Assembly (NCBI RefSeq): GCF_021412625.1
Contig: NZ_JAKCFI010000004.1
Location: 682,001 to 746,000, forward strand
Direction of reading: 5' to 3'
Source of the DNA: Myxococcus stipitatus
Lineage (GTDB): Bacteria; Myxococcota; Myxococcia; Myxococcales; Myxococcaceae
Length of the DNA: 64,000 nt
In this document: piece by piece, positions 12,058-21,074 of the stretch
Layout: every line of letters begins with the position of its first letter
Position numbering within the stretch: position 1 is the first letter of the stretch
The notes under the pieces: model-generated
What the model was told of the DNA's origin: nothing
Seen by the model: the letters and a program-made list of their open reading frames with translations, nothing else
The model's database searches: none
Position numbers and translations under genes: made by a program

Positions 12058-12936
12058 ATGGACGAGCGAGACTGGCGGGCGGAGCGATTCGAGGAGCACC
12101 GGGCGCACCTGCGTGCGGTGGCCTTCCGGATGATGGGGTCCTGGAGCGAGGCGGAGGACGCCGTCCAGGAGGCCTGGTTCCGGCTGAGCCGCTCGGAGAC
12201 CGAGGGCATCGACAACCTGGGCGGCTGGCTGACCACCGTGGTCTCCCGGGTGTGTCTGGACATGCTGCGCTCGCGCAAGGCGAGGCGGGAGGAGCACCTG
12301 GGGTTGCAGGTGCCGGAGCCCGACCTGCGTGAGTCCGTCGAGACGCGGACCCGCTTGGAGCAGGACGCGGAGCTGGCGGACTCCGTCGGCGCCGCGCTCC
12401 TGGTGGTGCTGGAGACGATGGCGCCCGCGGAGCGGCTGGCCTTCGTGCTCCATGACCTCTTCGCGGTGCCCTTCGACAAGGTGGCGCACATCCTGGGGCG
12501 CTCGCCGGAGGCGGTGCGACAGCTGGCGAGCCGGGGCCGGCGCCGTGTCCAGGGCGAGGGGCGGCCGCCGGAGGTGGAGGACGAGGTCCAGCGGGAGCTG
12601 GTCTCCGCGTTCCTGACCGCCTCCCGCGAGGGGAACTTCGACGCGCTGCTCGCGGTGCTGGCGCCGGATGTCGTGCTGCGCGCCGACAGCATGGCGGTGC
12701 TGGGCGGCATGCCCGCCGAGCTGCACGGCGCGGAGGGGGTGGCGCGGACCTTCAAGGGGCGCGCGCGGGGGGCGCATCTGTCCCGGGTGGACGGGGCGGT
12801 GGGGCTGGTGTGGGCCCCGGGTGGGACGATCCGTGGCGTCATCCACTTCACGCTGGAGGCGGACCGCATCCGCGCCATCGAGCTGGTCGGAGACCCCGAG
12901 CAGCTCCGGCGGTTCGCCCTGGAGCCCCTGGGCTGA
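12058..12936 (+). CDS. ECF41-family RNA polymerase sigma factor with fused SnoaL-like C-terminal domain
   Basis: A 292-residue sigma factor. Region 2 is seen in FEEHRAHLRAVAFRMMGSWSEAEDAVQEAWFRL (residues about 12-44) and region 4 in VAHILGRSPEAVRQLASRGRRRV (about 140-165). The roughly 120-residue C-terminal extension has the SnoaL/NTF2-like pattern of ECF41 factors, where it acts as a built-in regulator in place of a separate anti-sigma factor. No anti-sigma gene is present nearby. The divergent AhpD-family gene and both promoter elements complete the standard ECF41 locus. The inducing signal is unknown. Confidence 0.93.
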   Translation: MDERDWRAERFEEHRAHLRAVAFRMMGSWSEAEDAVQEAWFRLSRSETEGIDNLGGWLTTVVSRVCLDMLRSRKARREEHLGLQVPEPDLRESVETRTRLEQDAELADSVGAALLVVLETMAPAERLAFVLHDLFAVPFDKVAHILGRSPEAVRQLASRGRRRVQGEGRPPEVEDEVQRELVSAFLTASREGNFDALLAVLAPDVVLRADSMAVLGGMPAELHGAEGVARTFKGRARGAHLSRVDGAVGLVWAPGGTIRGVIHFTLEADRIRAIELVGDPEQLRRFALEPLG

Positions 12937-12950
12937 GCAGGGGCTCCAGG
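12918..12950. terminator. hairpin overlapping the sigma factor stop codon
   Basis: A perfect 13-bp inverted repeat, arms 12918-12930 and 12938-12950, around a 7-nt loop that contains the TGA stop of the sigma factor gene. It lies between this gene and a convergent lipoprotein gene ending at 12959. There is no T-run; it is probably a bidirectional terminator or transcript-end hairpin. Confidence 0.6.
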
Positions 12951-12958
12951 ACGGAGGT

Positions 12959-13663
12959 TCAGCGCGAGTCGGCCGCCCGCGCGGCCGTCGCGCGGCACAT
13001 CTCCAGGAGCTTCTTCTTCTGCACGGCGGTGGCGTTCGCCCAGTTCGGGTGCTCCGAGGCGACGCACGTGGGCTTCGTGTCCGGCTCCGGCTTCCTGGCG
13101 ACCACCGAGCCAGGACCGCTGGCCGGCGACATCTCCAGCTCCAGGATGATGCCCCGGATGACCTCCGCTTCATCCTTGCCCGTCATCCGCGCCCGGCCAT
13201 GCCACAGGGCGCCCGTATAGACATTGCTCGTGCAGCCCGGCACCCAGGCGGGGGCGGCATCGCTGCATACGACCTTCCCGTCGATGGCGGGCTTGCCGAG
13301 CAGGCTCACCCGGGTGACGTCGTCCTCCTGCTGCTCGAAGCGCGCGAAGATGAAGGACCCCACCGAGTTCGTGCTGCCGTAGACGCCGATGTCTCCTCCG
13401 CCCGTCACGGTGGTCAGGTCGGTGCGATTGCCCTTGAAGGTGTAGACGCTGCTCCCATCCTTCTGGGGCTGCTTCTCCGTCACGTTGAGGCCCCGCTTGG
13501 ACAGGACCTCCGTGATGCGGCGCGTGGCATCCTCGACTCCTCCCTGGAGGAAGACCTCGGAGTCCCTCGCCGCGAGATGGTCACTGCTGCTGGTGCGGAC
13601 GCTGGCGCAGCCGCTGCTCAGGACGACGCCCACGACCGCGATGAGCCCTGTCTGGATCTTCAT
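12959..13663 (-). CDS. putative lipoprotein
   Basis: A 234-residue protein starting at ATG 13663, chosen because AGGGGGAGT lies about 8 nt upstream; the TTG at 13672 would abut that site. The signal peptide MKIQTGLIAVVGVVLSSGC ends in a good lipobox (LSSGC), so the mature protein is lipid-anchored. The remainder is a beta/alpha domain with one stretch rich in glycine (VTGGGDIGVYGSTNSVG) and three later cysteines. It loosely resembles proteobacterial DUF2242-type lipoproteins, but that is tentative. It forms a single-gene unit convergent with the sigma factor gene. Confidence 0.8.
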   Translation of the reverse strand: MKIQTGLIAVVGVVLSSGCASVRTSSSDHLAARDSEVFLQGGVEDATRRITEVLSKRGLNVTEKQPQKDGSSVYTFKGNRTDLTTVTGGGDIGVYGSTNSVGSFIFARFEQQEDDVTRVSLLGKPAIDGKVVCSDAAPAWVPGCTSNVYTGALWHGRARMTGKDEAEVIRGIILELEMSPASGPGSVVARKPEPDTKPTCVASEHPNWANATAVQKKKLLEMCRATAARAADSR

Positions 13664-14109
13664 GTTCGACAACTCCCCCTGGTCAACGTCACTGCGAGAA
13701 AGCCCGTGATGCTCGTGCGGGCACCGCCCTCCGGCCCGGGACGTGATAGCGATTCAGCGCCGGCTGGCGGGGCTTGAATCCCGCTCAGGCCTCCCGGCGA
13801 CGCGCGCTGTCTGGCTTTTCATGGGCGAGTCGCTTAGCAAGCGTCATTCCAGGTGCTCGGTGAGAGCCTTTCCGCGCGGTGACGTGGCGCGACAGGGTTT
13901 GGCGCGAGGCGGCGGGGGCTGCGAAAAACGCAGGAAGCTGCGGAACCCGCACTCGGGGCGGTGGCCGCGAGCATGAAGGGGGCCGGAGTCGTGTCCGGAC
14001 CTGGGCGGCGGATCCCAGGGACGGTCACACGCGACGGGTGCGCTGTGTGTGATTCCACGGGGTTGGAGCGCTTCGTCGATGGCGCTCCCCTTGCTCAGGG
14101 ACGCGGCCG
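13664..14109. other. 446-nt intergenic region, no gene seen
   Basis: This lies between divergent genes (lipoprotein on minus, aminopeptidase on plus). Short open frames here lack ribosome-binding sites and codon bias. TGGCGC-N5-TTGCT at 14080-14095 resembles a sigma-54 -24/-12 element but sits too close to the ATG at 14110 to be convincing. Confidence 0.5.
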
Positions 14110-16809
14110 ATGAAAGCACTCGGCCGACTCCCACTGCTCCTGTCCCTCCTGGTCGCCTGTCGCGCGAATCCAGGGCACGTCTCTGTCTCCGCGCCGCCGC
14201 CCGCGCCCGCCTCGAGGACCGACGCGGCCTCGCTGGCCACGCCGGGGCTGCGTCTTCCCGACGGCATTCGTCCCACGGGGTACGCGGCCGAGCTGTCGGT
14301 GGACCCGCGCTCACCTGGGTTCGAGGGTGTCATCGACATCGACCTGGAGGTGCGCGCGCCCACCTCCGTGCTCTGGCTCCATGGCGTGGGCCTGACGGTC
14401 GAGGATGTCACACTGACCCAGTCGGGGCGGACGCTCCCTGTCACACTGGCGAAGGTGGAGTCGCCATGGCTGGGGTTCTCGCTGGGCCAGCCCCTGGCGG
14501 CGGGGACCGCGAAGCTGCGGCTGGCCTACCGGGGCTCGCTCTCGACGCAGGAGATCGCCGGCGCCTTCCGCATCCAGGAAGGGGGTGACTGGTATGTCCA
14601 TACCCAGTTCGAGCCCCTGGGGGCGCGGCGGGTGTTCCCCTCGTTCGACGAGCCGACCTTCAAGGTGCCCTGGCAGCTCACCCTGCGCGTCCCCGAGGGC
14701 GTCGAGCCCATCTCGAACACGCCCGTCGCGCGCGACACGCCCGAGCCCGGCGGATGGCGGAAGGTCCAGTTCGCCCGCACGCAGCCCCTGCCGACCTACC
14801 TCATCGCCTTCGGCGTGGGGCCCTTCGACATCGTGGACGCGGGGACCGTGGGGCGCGAGCGGGTGAAGACCCGCATCATCACTCCACGCGGACGTGGCGC
14901 GGAGGGGGCCTACGCGGCGCGGGTGACGCCGGAGCTGCTGGCGCGGCTGGAGGACTACTTCGGCTCTCCGTTCCCGTACGAGAAGCTCGACCTGATGGCG
15001 ATGTCCCTCCATGTCGGGGCCATGGAGCACCCGGGGCTCATCACCTTCCATTCGAACCTCCTGCTGTCGAAGCCGGAGGACGACACGCTCGAGCGTCAGC
15101 GCCGCTTCGCCGAAATCCAGGCGCACGAACTGGGGCACCAGTGGTTCGGCAACCTCGTCACCATGCGCTGGTGGGACGACCTCTGGCTCAACGAGTCGTT
15201 CGCCTCGTGGATTGCCTTCCGCACGGTGGAGTCCTGGAAGCCGGAGTGGCGGATGGAGCTCGAGCAGATGAAGGTCCGCTCGCGGTCGCTGCGCAGCGAC
15301 CGGCTGTTGTCGGCGCGGAGGATTCGCCAGCCCATCGAGAACTCGGACGACATCCAGAATGCCTTCGACGGCATCACCTATGGCAAGGGCAGCGCGGTGC
15401 TCACCATGCTGGAGGAGTGGCTGGGGCGCGACGTGTTCCGCCGTGGCGTGCGGCGCTACCTCCGCGCCCACGCGCAAGGCAGCGCGACCGCCGAGGACTT
15501 CCTTTCCGCCCTCTCCGCCGAGGCCGGGCGGGACGTGGCGCCCGTGGCCAGCGGCTTCATCGACCAGGGCGGCGCGCCGCTCGTCACCGCCTCCCTGGAC
15601 TGCTCGGGCGCGGTGCCGAAGGTGGCGTTGACCCAGCGCCGCTACCTGCCGCTCGGGTCCGCGGGCTCGGCTCCTCGGACCTGGCATGTGCCGCTGTGCC
15701 TGAAGTACGGCGTGGAGGGGCGGACGCTGCGCACGTGCACGCTGTTGGAGGGCGAGCGGTCCGAGCTTTCGCTGCCCGAGGCGAAGTCCTGTCCGACCTG
15801 GCTCCATCCCAACGCGGAGGGCGCGGGCTATCTGCGGGCGCACGTCACGGGGCCGGCCTGGAAGGGGCTCATGACGGAGGGCCTGGAGCGCTTGTCCCGG
15901 GCCGAGCGGGTGGCGCTGCTCGGGGATGCCCAGGCGCTCGCGGAGGCTGGCGTCCTGCCCGCGTCGGAGGCCCTGGCGTTGCTGGAGCGCTTCAAGGACG
16001 CGGAGCCTTCCGAACGCATGGCCTCGCTCTCGTTGCTGGAGCTGGCCCGGCCCACCTTCCTCTCCGAGCGTGGGCGGAGCGACAGGGCCAGGTGGGTGAG
16101 GGCCCTTCATGGGCCGGGAGTCCGGGCGTTGGGGTGGAAGCCTATGAAGGGGGACTCGGAGGAGGTCCAACTGCTGCGGGCACGGCTCACCTCGCTGGTG
16201 GGGCGGGACGGGGAGGACGCGAAGCTCGGCGCCCAGGCGGTCGCGCTGCTGGAGCGCTGGCTCGTCGACCCCACGGCCATCGCGCCTGGGATGGTGGAGT
16301 CCGTCTTCGCCGTCGCGGGCCCCCATGTGGACGCGGCCCTGCATGCGCGGCTGCTCGCGGCGGTGCGTGTGGAGAAGGACCGGGCGACGCGCAACCGGCT
16401 GCTGGAGGCGCTGGGGCGTGTCACGGACCCGGCGTTGGTTCGCGTGCAGCTGCCAGTGCTGCTGCTGTCGGACGACCTCGACCCTCGGGAGACCCTGTTC
16501 TCCGTCATCGCCCTCAGCTCGTCGGACTACCGCACGCGCGGCGTCGTCCTCGACTTCGTGAAGGAGCACTACGACGCGCTCGTCGCGCGGCTGCCCTCGG
16601 AGCTGGCGCGAGCGCTGGCCTATGCCGTGGAGGGGGCCTGCGACGGGAAGACGCGCCAGGACGCGGCCGACTTCTTCACGGAGCGCAGCGCCCGTGCCCC
16701 CGGAGGCGCGCGGGTGCTGGCCCAGATTCTCGAGGGCATTGACGTCTGCGTCGCCTATCGTGACGCTCAACAGGCGGACGTCGAGCGCTTCTTCGCCGGC
16801 GGGCGCTGA
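14110..16809 (+). CDS. M1-family metallo-aminopeptidase, lipoprotein
   Basis: An 899-residue gluzincin aminopeptidase. The zinc site HELGH is at 339-343 with the third ligand Glu362 in WLNESFASW (HExxH-x18-E), and the exopeptidase motif is present as GAMEH near residue 305. The N-terminus MKALGRLPLLLSLLVAC is a lipoprotein signal peptide with a VAC lipobox, so the enzyme is probably anchored in the envelope and trims peptides outside the cytoplasm, possibly in predation or protein scavenging (inference). The C-terminal third is an ERAP1-like helical domain. AGGGA precedes the ATG. The stop lies only 6 nt from the convergent FUSC gene. Confidence 0.93.
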   Translation: MKALGRLPLLLSLLVACRANPGHVSVSAPPPAPASRTDAASLATPGLRLPDGIRPTGYAAELSVDPRSPGFEGVIDIDLEVRAPTSVLWLHGVGLTVEDVTLTQSGRTLPVTLAKVESPWLGFSLGQPLAAGTAKLRLAYRGSLSTQEIAGAFRIQEGGDWYVHTQFEPLGARRVFPSFDEPTFKVPWQLTLRVPEGVEPISNTPVARDTPEPGGWRKVQFARTQPLPTYLIAFGVGPFDIVDAGTVGRERVKTRIITPRGRGAEGAYAARVTPELLARLEDYFGSPFPYEKLDLMAMSLHVGAMEHPGLITFHSNLLLSKPEDDTLERQRRFAEIQAHELGHQWFGNLVTMRWWDDLWLNESFASWIAFRTVESWKPEWRMELEQMKVRSRSLRSDRLLSARRIRQPIENSDDIQNAFDGITYGKGSAVLTMLEEWLGRDVFRRGVRRYLRAHAQGSATAEDFLSALSAEAGRDVAPVASGFIDQGGAPLVTASLDCSGAVPKVALTQRRYLPLGSAGSAPRTWHVPLCLKYGVEGRTLRTCTLLEGERSELSLPEAKSCPTWLHPNAEGAGYLRAHVTGPAWKGLMTEGLERLSRAERVALLGDAQALAEAGVLPASEALALLERFKDAEPSERMASLSLLELARPTFLSERGRSDRARWVRALHGPGVRALGWKPMKGDSEEVQLLRARLTSLVGRDGEDAKLGAQAVALLERWLVDPTAIAPGMVESVFAVAGPHVDAALHARLLAAVRVEKDRATRNRLLEALGRVTDPALVRVQLPVLLLSDDLDPRETLFSVIALSSSDYRTRGVVLDFVKEHYDALVARLPSELARALAYAVEGACDGKTRQDAADFFTERSARAPGGARVLAQILEGIDVCVAYRDAQQADVERFFAGGR

Positions 16810-16815
16810 GGCGCT

Positions 16816-18765
16816 TCAGGTGCGGGCAAGGGTGTGTGGGCCCGCGTTCGCGCCGAGACCCACGGACGTCAGCACGCCCTGGCTCTCCACGAGGGCGTCC
16901 AGGGCGGCCTCGATGGCGTGGCGCGCGGGACCGGCACGCGTGCGAGCCGCCAGGGAGGACAGCTCGGTGGCGACGCGCGCGGGTTCGCGGGCGAGCCGGG
17001 CCAGCTCCCGCAGGGCCTGCTCGCCCGCGAGCCGGTCCTCGGTGGACAGGTCGGGGAGCGTGACGAGCGTCCGCAGCCGGGTGATGGCGTCGCCCAGGTT
17101 GAGGGACGCGAGCAGTCCGTCCAGGTTCCGCCTCCCGAGCTGCCCGGCGCGTCCCAGGTGTTGCAGGAGGCGCAGCAGCTGGCGGGAGGTGTCCGCCTGC
17201 CAGGCCTGGAGGTTCGCCACGCTGCCTCGCGTGAGCAGCCGCTCCAGCTCGTCCCGCATGCGCAGCGCGGCGCCTCGCGCGTGTCGCTCGGAGTCCCGGG
17301 GCAGGAGCACGAAGCCCGCGCCGACGAGCCCCGCGGCCACGACGAGCGCCGCGCCCCCTTCGAGGATGGCGGCGGCCCCGGCGGCGGGCATCCCCGCCTG
17401 GCTCGCCAGCAGGAAGCACATGTTCCCGTCGATGGCGGGGACGGCCGTGCGGGGCGCGGTGCGAGCCAAGGCCCCGAGGAGCAGGAAGGGCAGCACCGAG
17501 AGCGCGAGCCCGAGCGGCGTCTGGAGGTGGGGCTGGATGAGGAAGCGGTAGAGCGTCGCGAACAGGACGCCCGCGCACACGCCCAGGAACAGCTGAGGGG
17601 CGATCTTCTGGGGCATCGCCATCGAGCCGAGGACGATGCAGAAGATGCAGATGCCCAGGGCGCCGAGCGCCACCGTGGCGCTGCCCGTGGCCGTCCCCAC
17701 GCTGCCCGCGACGAGCGTCGCCGCGCCCGCGATGAACGCGGTGCGGCGCGCCAGGGCCCAGTCCCGGTGCGGCGCGAGCGCCAGCGCTCGTGACTCCCCC
17801 ATGGCGGGCTCGCCCGGCACGCGGCCTCCGGACAGGGCCGCCTCCGCCTCCGTCAGCTCCTGGAGCGTGTGGGCGAGGCGCGTCAGCTCCGGATGGGCGC
17901 CGGCGAGGCTCGGGAGCGCGGCTCGACGGTCCTTCGTCGCGAGGTGGCCGGCCAGGGTGGTGAGGGAGGCGACGAGCCCCGTGGGGATGGTGTCTCCGCG
18001 GCGCACCCGGGCGCGAACCGCCTTCGCGGCGGCCATCACGGACAGGGAGGAGGCGACGAGCGCCTCGACGTGACGGAGCCGACGGTAGCCCTCGATGGAG
18101 CCGGCGGAGACGAGGCTGGAGGAGGCGTCGACGTCGCTCAGCTCGACGAGGATGCGCCGCTCGACGTCCTCGAGCGCCTTCGGGTCCCAGGTGTCCAGGC
18201 AGCGCGCCGCGAACGTGACGGCCTCGCTCGCGAGCTTCTGGACCCGGCCGTAGAAGTCCTCCCGCCGGGCCTCCGGAGTGAAGACGCCGGTGACGAGCGT
18301 GACGACGACGACGCCAATCAACGTACACGCGATGCGGGCCAGCGCGAGCTCCGTGGAGTGGCTGGGCGCGAAGAGCGAGGGCAGCACGACGACGGCCGCC
18401 GTCATGCCCGCCATCATCGCGCCGTACGACTGGACGCCGCGCAGCACGTGCGTGAGCCCCGCGCCGAGCGCCACCACCACGCCGAGGCCCGCGAGCTGGA
18501 GGTAGGGGTTGCTCATCGCGTGCAGGAGGGCGAGCCCCAGGCCCGCGCCCAGCAGCGTCCCGACGACGCGGTAGAAGCCGCGCTCCAGCATCAGCCCGCG
18601 CGAGGGCTGGGCGACGACCCAGATGGGCATCGCCGCCCAGTAGGGATTGGGCACGCGCAGGAGCACGGCGATGACGAAGGCGAGCCAGGCGGCGAGCGCC
18701 AGTCGCAGCGCGTGCGCGACCCTGGCTCGGTCGAGTCCCAGGGGGGATGACTCGGGGGCGGGCAT
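16816..18765 (-). CDS. FUSC-family inner-membrane protein
   Basis: A 649-residue membrane protein with the two-halves layout of FUSC/aromatic-acid exporter proteins. Several transmembrane helices come first (LALAAWLAFVIAVLLRVPNP, YWAAMPIWVVAQPSRG, GAGLGLALLHAM and others to about residue 170). A cytoplasmic region of about 160 residues follows, then a second membrane half starting near RRTAFIAGAATLVAGSVG. The PSRG motif after the second helix is typical. Family members export aromatic acids or fusaric acid-like compounds, usually with a membrane-fusion partner; none is encoded next to it. Confidence 0.88.
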   Translation of the reverse strand: MPAPESSPLGLDRARVAHALRLALAAWLAFVIAVLLRVPNPYWAAMPIWVVAQPSRGLMLERGFYRVVGTLLGAGLGLALLHAMSNPYLQLAGLGVVVALGAGLTHVLRGVQSYGAMMAGMTAAVVVLPSLFAPSHSTELALARIACTLIGVVVVTLVTGVFTPEARREDFYGRVQKLASEAVTFAARCLDTWDPKALEDVERRILVELSDVDASSSLVSAGSIEGYRRLRHVEALVASSLSVMAAAKAVRARVRRGDTIPTGLVASLTTLAGHLATKDRRAALPSLAGAHPELTRLAHTLQELTEAEAALSGGRVPGEPAMGESRALALAPHRDWALARRTAFIAGAATLVAGSVGTATGSATVALGALGICIFCIVLGSMAMPQKIAPQLFLGVCAGVLFATLYRFLIQPHLQTPLGLALSVLPFLLLGALARTAPRTAVPAIDGNMCFLLASQAGMPAAGAAAILEGGAALVVAAGLVGAGFVLLPRDSERHARGAALRMRDELERLLTRGSVANLQAWQADTSRQLLRLLQHLGRAGQLGRRNLDGLLASLNLGDAITRLRTLVTLPDLSTEDRLAGEQALRELARLAREPARVATELSSLAARTRAGPARHAIEAALDALVESQGVLTSVGLGANAGPHTLART

Positions 18766-19085
18766 TCGCGGTTCACATCCTCCCGGGGCGACTCATGCCG
18801 CCCCTCCCTGGAGGGGCAAGCCCGCCTTCCATGTGCGCGGTGGCGCGCGTGCTCATGGGGAGAAGCCGGGTTGCCTGGACCACCCCGCGGAATCGCATCC
18901 CTGGAAGGTAGGCAAGTGGCGCGGGGCCGGCGACGGCGGGGCTGGAGGCCGGTTGCTCGCCGGGCGGCTCACGCCGAGGGGGCAGGGGAGGTGATGCCCA
19001 CGGGCGCGCCTCGACCTCCGCGCCGGAGCGCGTGGCGGGGGGGGGCGAGGCCGCCACCTGGGCCGCGTCCTGGAGGTCCGCCGCC
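18766..19085. other. 320-nt intergenic region
   Basis: No gene is seen between the FUSC gene start and the end of the SRPBCC gene, both on minus. An 8-bp hairpin with a 2-nt loop, GCCCCTCC-CT-GGAGGGGC at 18800-18817, lies 35 nt upstream of the FUSC start and would fall in its leader or promoter. No other signal stands out. Confidence 0.4.
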
Positions 19086-19595
19086 TCAGTGCGCGGGCAG
19101 CGCGGCGACGATCGCGTCGATCTGATCCATGGTCTCGCGCATGCCGCTCTCCATGCCAGAGGCGATGGTGGCGTCGAGTGCTTCCTTCGACGGGTACAGC
19201 TCGTGGGAACGCAGGCGCGTCTTGCCCTCGTGCTCCTCGAAGGTGACGGTGATGAGCACCGGCGAGTCGGGGTAGGGCTCGAAGACCTGCGTGTAGACGA
19301 GCTTCGTGTGCCGGTTGATTTCGACGTACTTGCCGTTGAAGCCGAACTCGTTGCCATCGACGCGCATCACGTAGCGGAAGGTCCCGCCCACCTGGACGTC
19401 GGCGCGGCACTCGATGATCTCACCACCACAGGACTTCGGCACCCACCAGCGCTTGACGAACTCGGCCTGGGTCCAGGCCTCGAACACCAGCCGGGGCGGC
19501 GCGCGGAAGGTGCGGGTGATGACGAGCTCTCGCTCCGATGGCGTCGTCATCCGGGTGTCGTTCAGGGGGAAGTCAGTGTCTGGGTTTGCGGCCAC
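19086..19595 (-). CDS. SRPBCC/AHSA1-type START-domain protein
   Basis: A 169-residue protein of the AHSA1-like SRPBCC superfamily, a hydrophobic-ligand fold. Key stretches are ITRTFRAPPRLVFEAWTQAE and KRWWVP, then GGTFRYVMR and the C-terminal amphipathic helix GMESGMRETMDQIDAI. I prefer the GTG at 19595, which gives the family-like N-terminus VAANPDTDFPLND and overlaps the upstream ArsR-type gene by 23 nt; an ATG at 19550 is the alternative. ArsR-AHSA1 pairs are common, with the regulator controlling both. The ligand is unknown. Confidence 0.9.
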   Translation of the reverse strand: MAANPDTDFPLNDTRMTTPSERELVITRTFRAPPRLVFEAWTQAEFVKRWWVPKSCGGEIIECRADVQVGGTFRYVMRVDGNEFGFNGKYVEINRHTKLVYTQVFEPYPDSPVLITVTFEEHEGKTRLRSHELYPSKEALDATIASGMESGMRETMDQIDAIVAALPAH

Positions 19596-19914
19596 GGGGT
19601 TTTTCCTTCTGCTGGAGCTCCTCCAGGAGCTCGTCCATTGCATCGAAGCGCGCATCCCAGAGCTGGCGATAGCGCTCCAGCCACTCGTGAAGCTCGCGCA
19701 ACGGCTGCGCGCGCAGTTCGTAGAGCCGCTGCTGCGCCTTGGGCTGCATGTCGACCAGCCCCGCCTCCTTCAGGACCTTCAGGTGCTTCGACGCCTGGGG
19801 TTGATTGAGGTGGAGCTGCGCTCCGATGTCGCTCACCGAGCGAGGCCCGGAACGCAGCAACTCGACGATGCGAAAACGGTGGGGCTCGGCCAGCGCCGCG
19901 AACGTCTCGAACAT
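19573..19914 (-). CDS. ArsR-family winged-helix regulator
   Basis: A 113-residue transcriptional repressor. The winged helix is visible as MFETFAALAEPHRFRIVELL, SVSDIGAQLHLNQPQASKHL and VLKEAGLVDMQPKAQQRLYEL. No cysteine metal site is present, so it is unlikely to sense metals; the AHSA1-linked ArsR group usually has another input. The start at 19914 gives a normal ArsR N-terminus; longer upstream frames are not supported. It overlaps and is co-transcribed with the SRPBCC gene. A palindrome at 19921-19940 lies just upstream and is the likely autoregulatory operator. Confidence 0.92.
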   Translation of the reverse strand: MFETFAALAEPHRFRIVELLRSGPRSVSDIGAQLHLNQPQASKHLKVLKEAGLVDMQPKAQQRLYELRAQPLRELHEWLERYRQLWDARFDAMDELLEELQQKEKPRGRKPRH

Positions 19915-19920
19915 GGAGAT

Positions 19921-19940
19921 ATATTCCTCATGGGGAATAT
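19921..19940. promoter_or_regulatory. probable ArsR operator palindrome
   Basis: ATATTCC at 19921-19927 and GGAATAT at 19934-19940 form a perfect 7-bp inverted repeat with 6-nt spacing, in an AT-rich patch quite unlike the surrounding GC-rich DNA. It ends 6 nt from the ArsR start codon, as expected for an autorepressor that blocks the promoter or start site. Confidence 0.65.
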
Positions 19941-20127
19941 TCCTGTCAAGGAAAGTTCGGGGCGAGGCGGCGGGGAGCGGAGGTGCATCCCGTCCTCGCG
20001 CCGCTTCCCTGGGAAGCGTGAGGGCTCCGGGAATATCCTCCGGCCGTTCGGGGACCCGGGGCGCTGATGTGGTGGAGTGCCCAGGGTTCGGACAGGCCCC
20101 ACCTTTCGCCCCAGGAGGATTCACGTC

Positions 20128-21006
20128 ATGAGCGGCACCTCATCGCGTCCCGTCGACAAGAGCGGCACCTTCAAGCTGGGCGGCGACCTGCCCATCCACC
20201 GCCTGGGCTATGGCGCCATGCAGCTGACCGGCCCTGGCATCTGGGGCCCTCCCAAGGACCGGGCGGAGGCCGTCCGCGTGCTGCGCAGGGCGGTCGAGCT
20301 GGGCGTGGACTTCATCGACACGGCGGATTCCTACGGCCCGTATGTCAGCGAGGAGATCATCGCCGAGGCCCTGCACCCCTATCCGAAGGGGCTGGTGGTG
20401 GCGACCAAGGCGGGGCTCGTGCGCACGGGGCCCAACCAGTGGTTCCCCGTGGGGGCCCCGAAGTACCTCCGCCAGGAGCTGGAGATGTCGCTGCGCCGGC
20501 TGAAGCTGGAGCGCATCGACCTGTACCAACTGCACCGCATCGACCCCAAGGTCCCCGTGGAGGAGTCGCTCGGCGAGCTGAAGGCACTCCAGCAGGAGGG
20601 GAAGATTCGTCACATCGGTTTGTCGGAGGTGACGGTTCCGGAGATCGAACAGGCACGGAAGGTGGTGGACGTCGTGTCCGTGCAGAACCGTTACAACCTG
20701 ACGGACCGCGTGCACGAGGCGGTGCTCGACTACTGCGAGAAGGAGAAGCTCGGCTTCATCCCCTGGTTCCCGCTGGCCACTGGCGGACTGGCGAAGCCAG
20801 GGAGCCCGCTGGACTCGGTGGCGCGCAAGCACCAGGCGACGCCCGCGCAGATCGCGCTCGCGTGGCTCTTGGCGCGCTCGCCGGTGATGTTGCCGATTCC
20901 CGGCACCTCGTCCGTGAAGCACCTGGAGGAGAACCTCGCGGGCGCGGAGCTGACGCTCGACAAGTCCGAACTGGACGCGGTGGACGCCCAGGCCCGGGGA
21001 CGCTGA
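20128..21006 (+). CDS. aldo/keto reductase
   Basis: A 292-residue NADPH-dependent TIM-barrel oxidoreductase. The AKR signature is seen in LGYGAMQLTG, VDFIDTADSYG (Asp and catalytic Tyr), the active-site Lys in VVATKAGL, LERIDLYQLHRID, and the cofactor loop MLPIPGTSS. The ATG at 20128 follows AGGAGG with 9-nt spacing; an upstream frame from 20077 lacks such a site. The substrate is unknown. It stands alone, divergent from the ArsR-SRPBCC pair with about 210 nt between them. Confidence 0.93.
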   Translation: MSGTSSRPVDKSGTFKLGGDLPIHRLGYGAMQLTGPGIWGPPKDRAEAVRVLRRAVELGVDFIDTADSYGPYVSEEIIAEALHPYPKGLVVATKAGLVRTGPNQWFPVGAPKYLRQELEMSLRRLKLERIDLYQLHRIDPKVPVEESLGELKALQQEGKIRHIGLSEVTVPEIEQARKVVDVVSVQNRYNLTDRVHEAVLDYCEKEKLGFIPWFPLATGGLAKPGSPLDSVARKHQATPAQIALAWLLARSPVMLPIPGTSSVKHLEENLAGAELTLDKSELDAVDAQARGR

Positions 21007-21074
21007 GCCGCGGACCCTCCTCCCGGCGCGTCGCGGGGCTCGCGTTCGCGCAGAGGGGCCCGCGCCACCCTGGC

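Noticed and set aside
14080..14095. TGGCGC-N5-TTGCT, a sigma-54-like -24/-12 element upstream of the aminopeptidase
   Set aside because: The predicted transcript start would fall about 4 nt before the ATG, leaving no room for a ribosome-binding site, and one consensus base differs.
16834..18750. Long plus-strand frames opposite the FUSC gene
   Set aside because: They are antisense shadows. The minus frame has the membrane helices and PSRG motif of a real family, while the plus frames have none.
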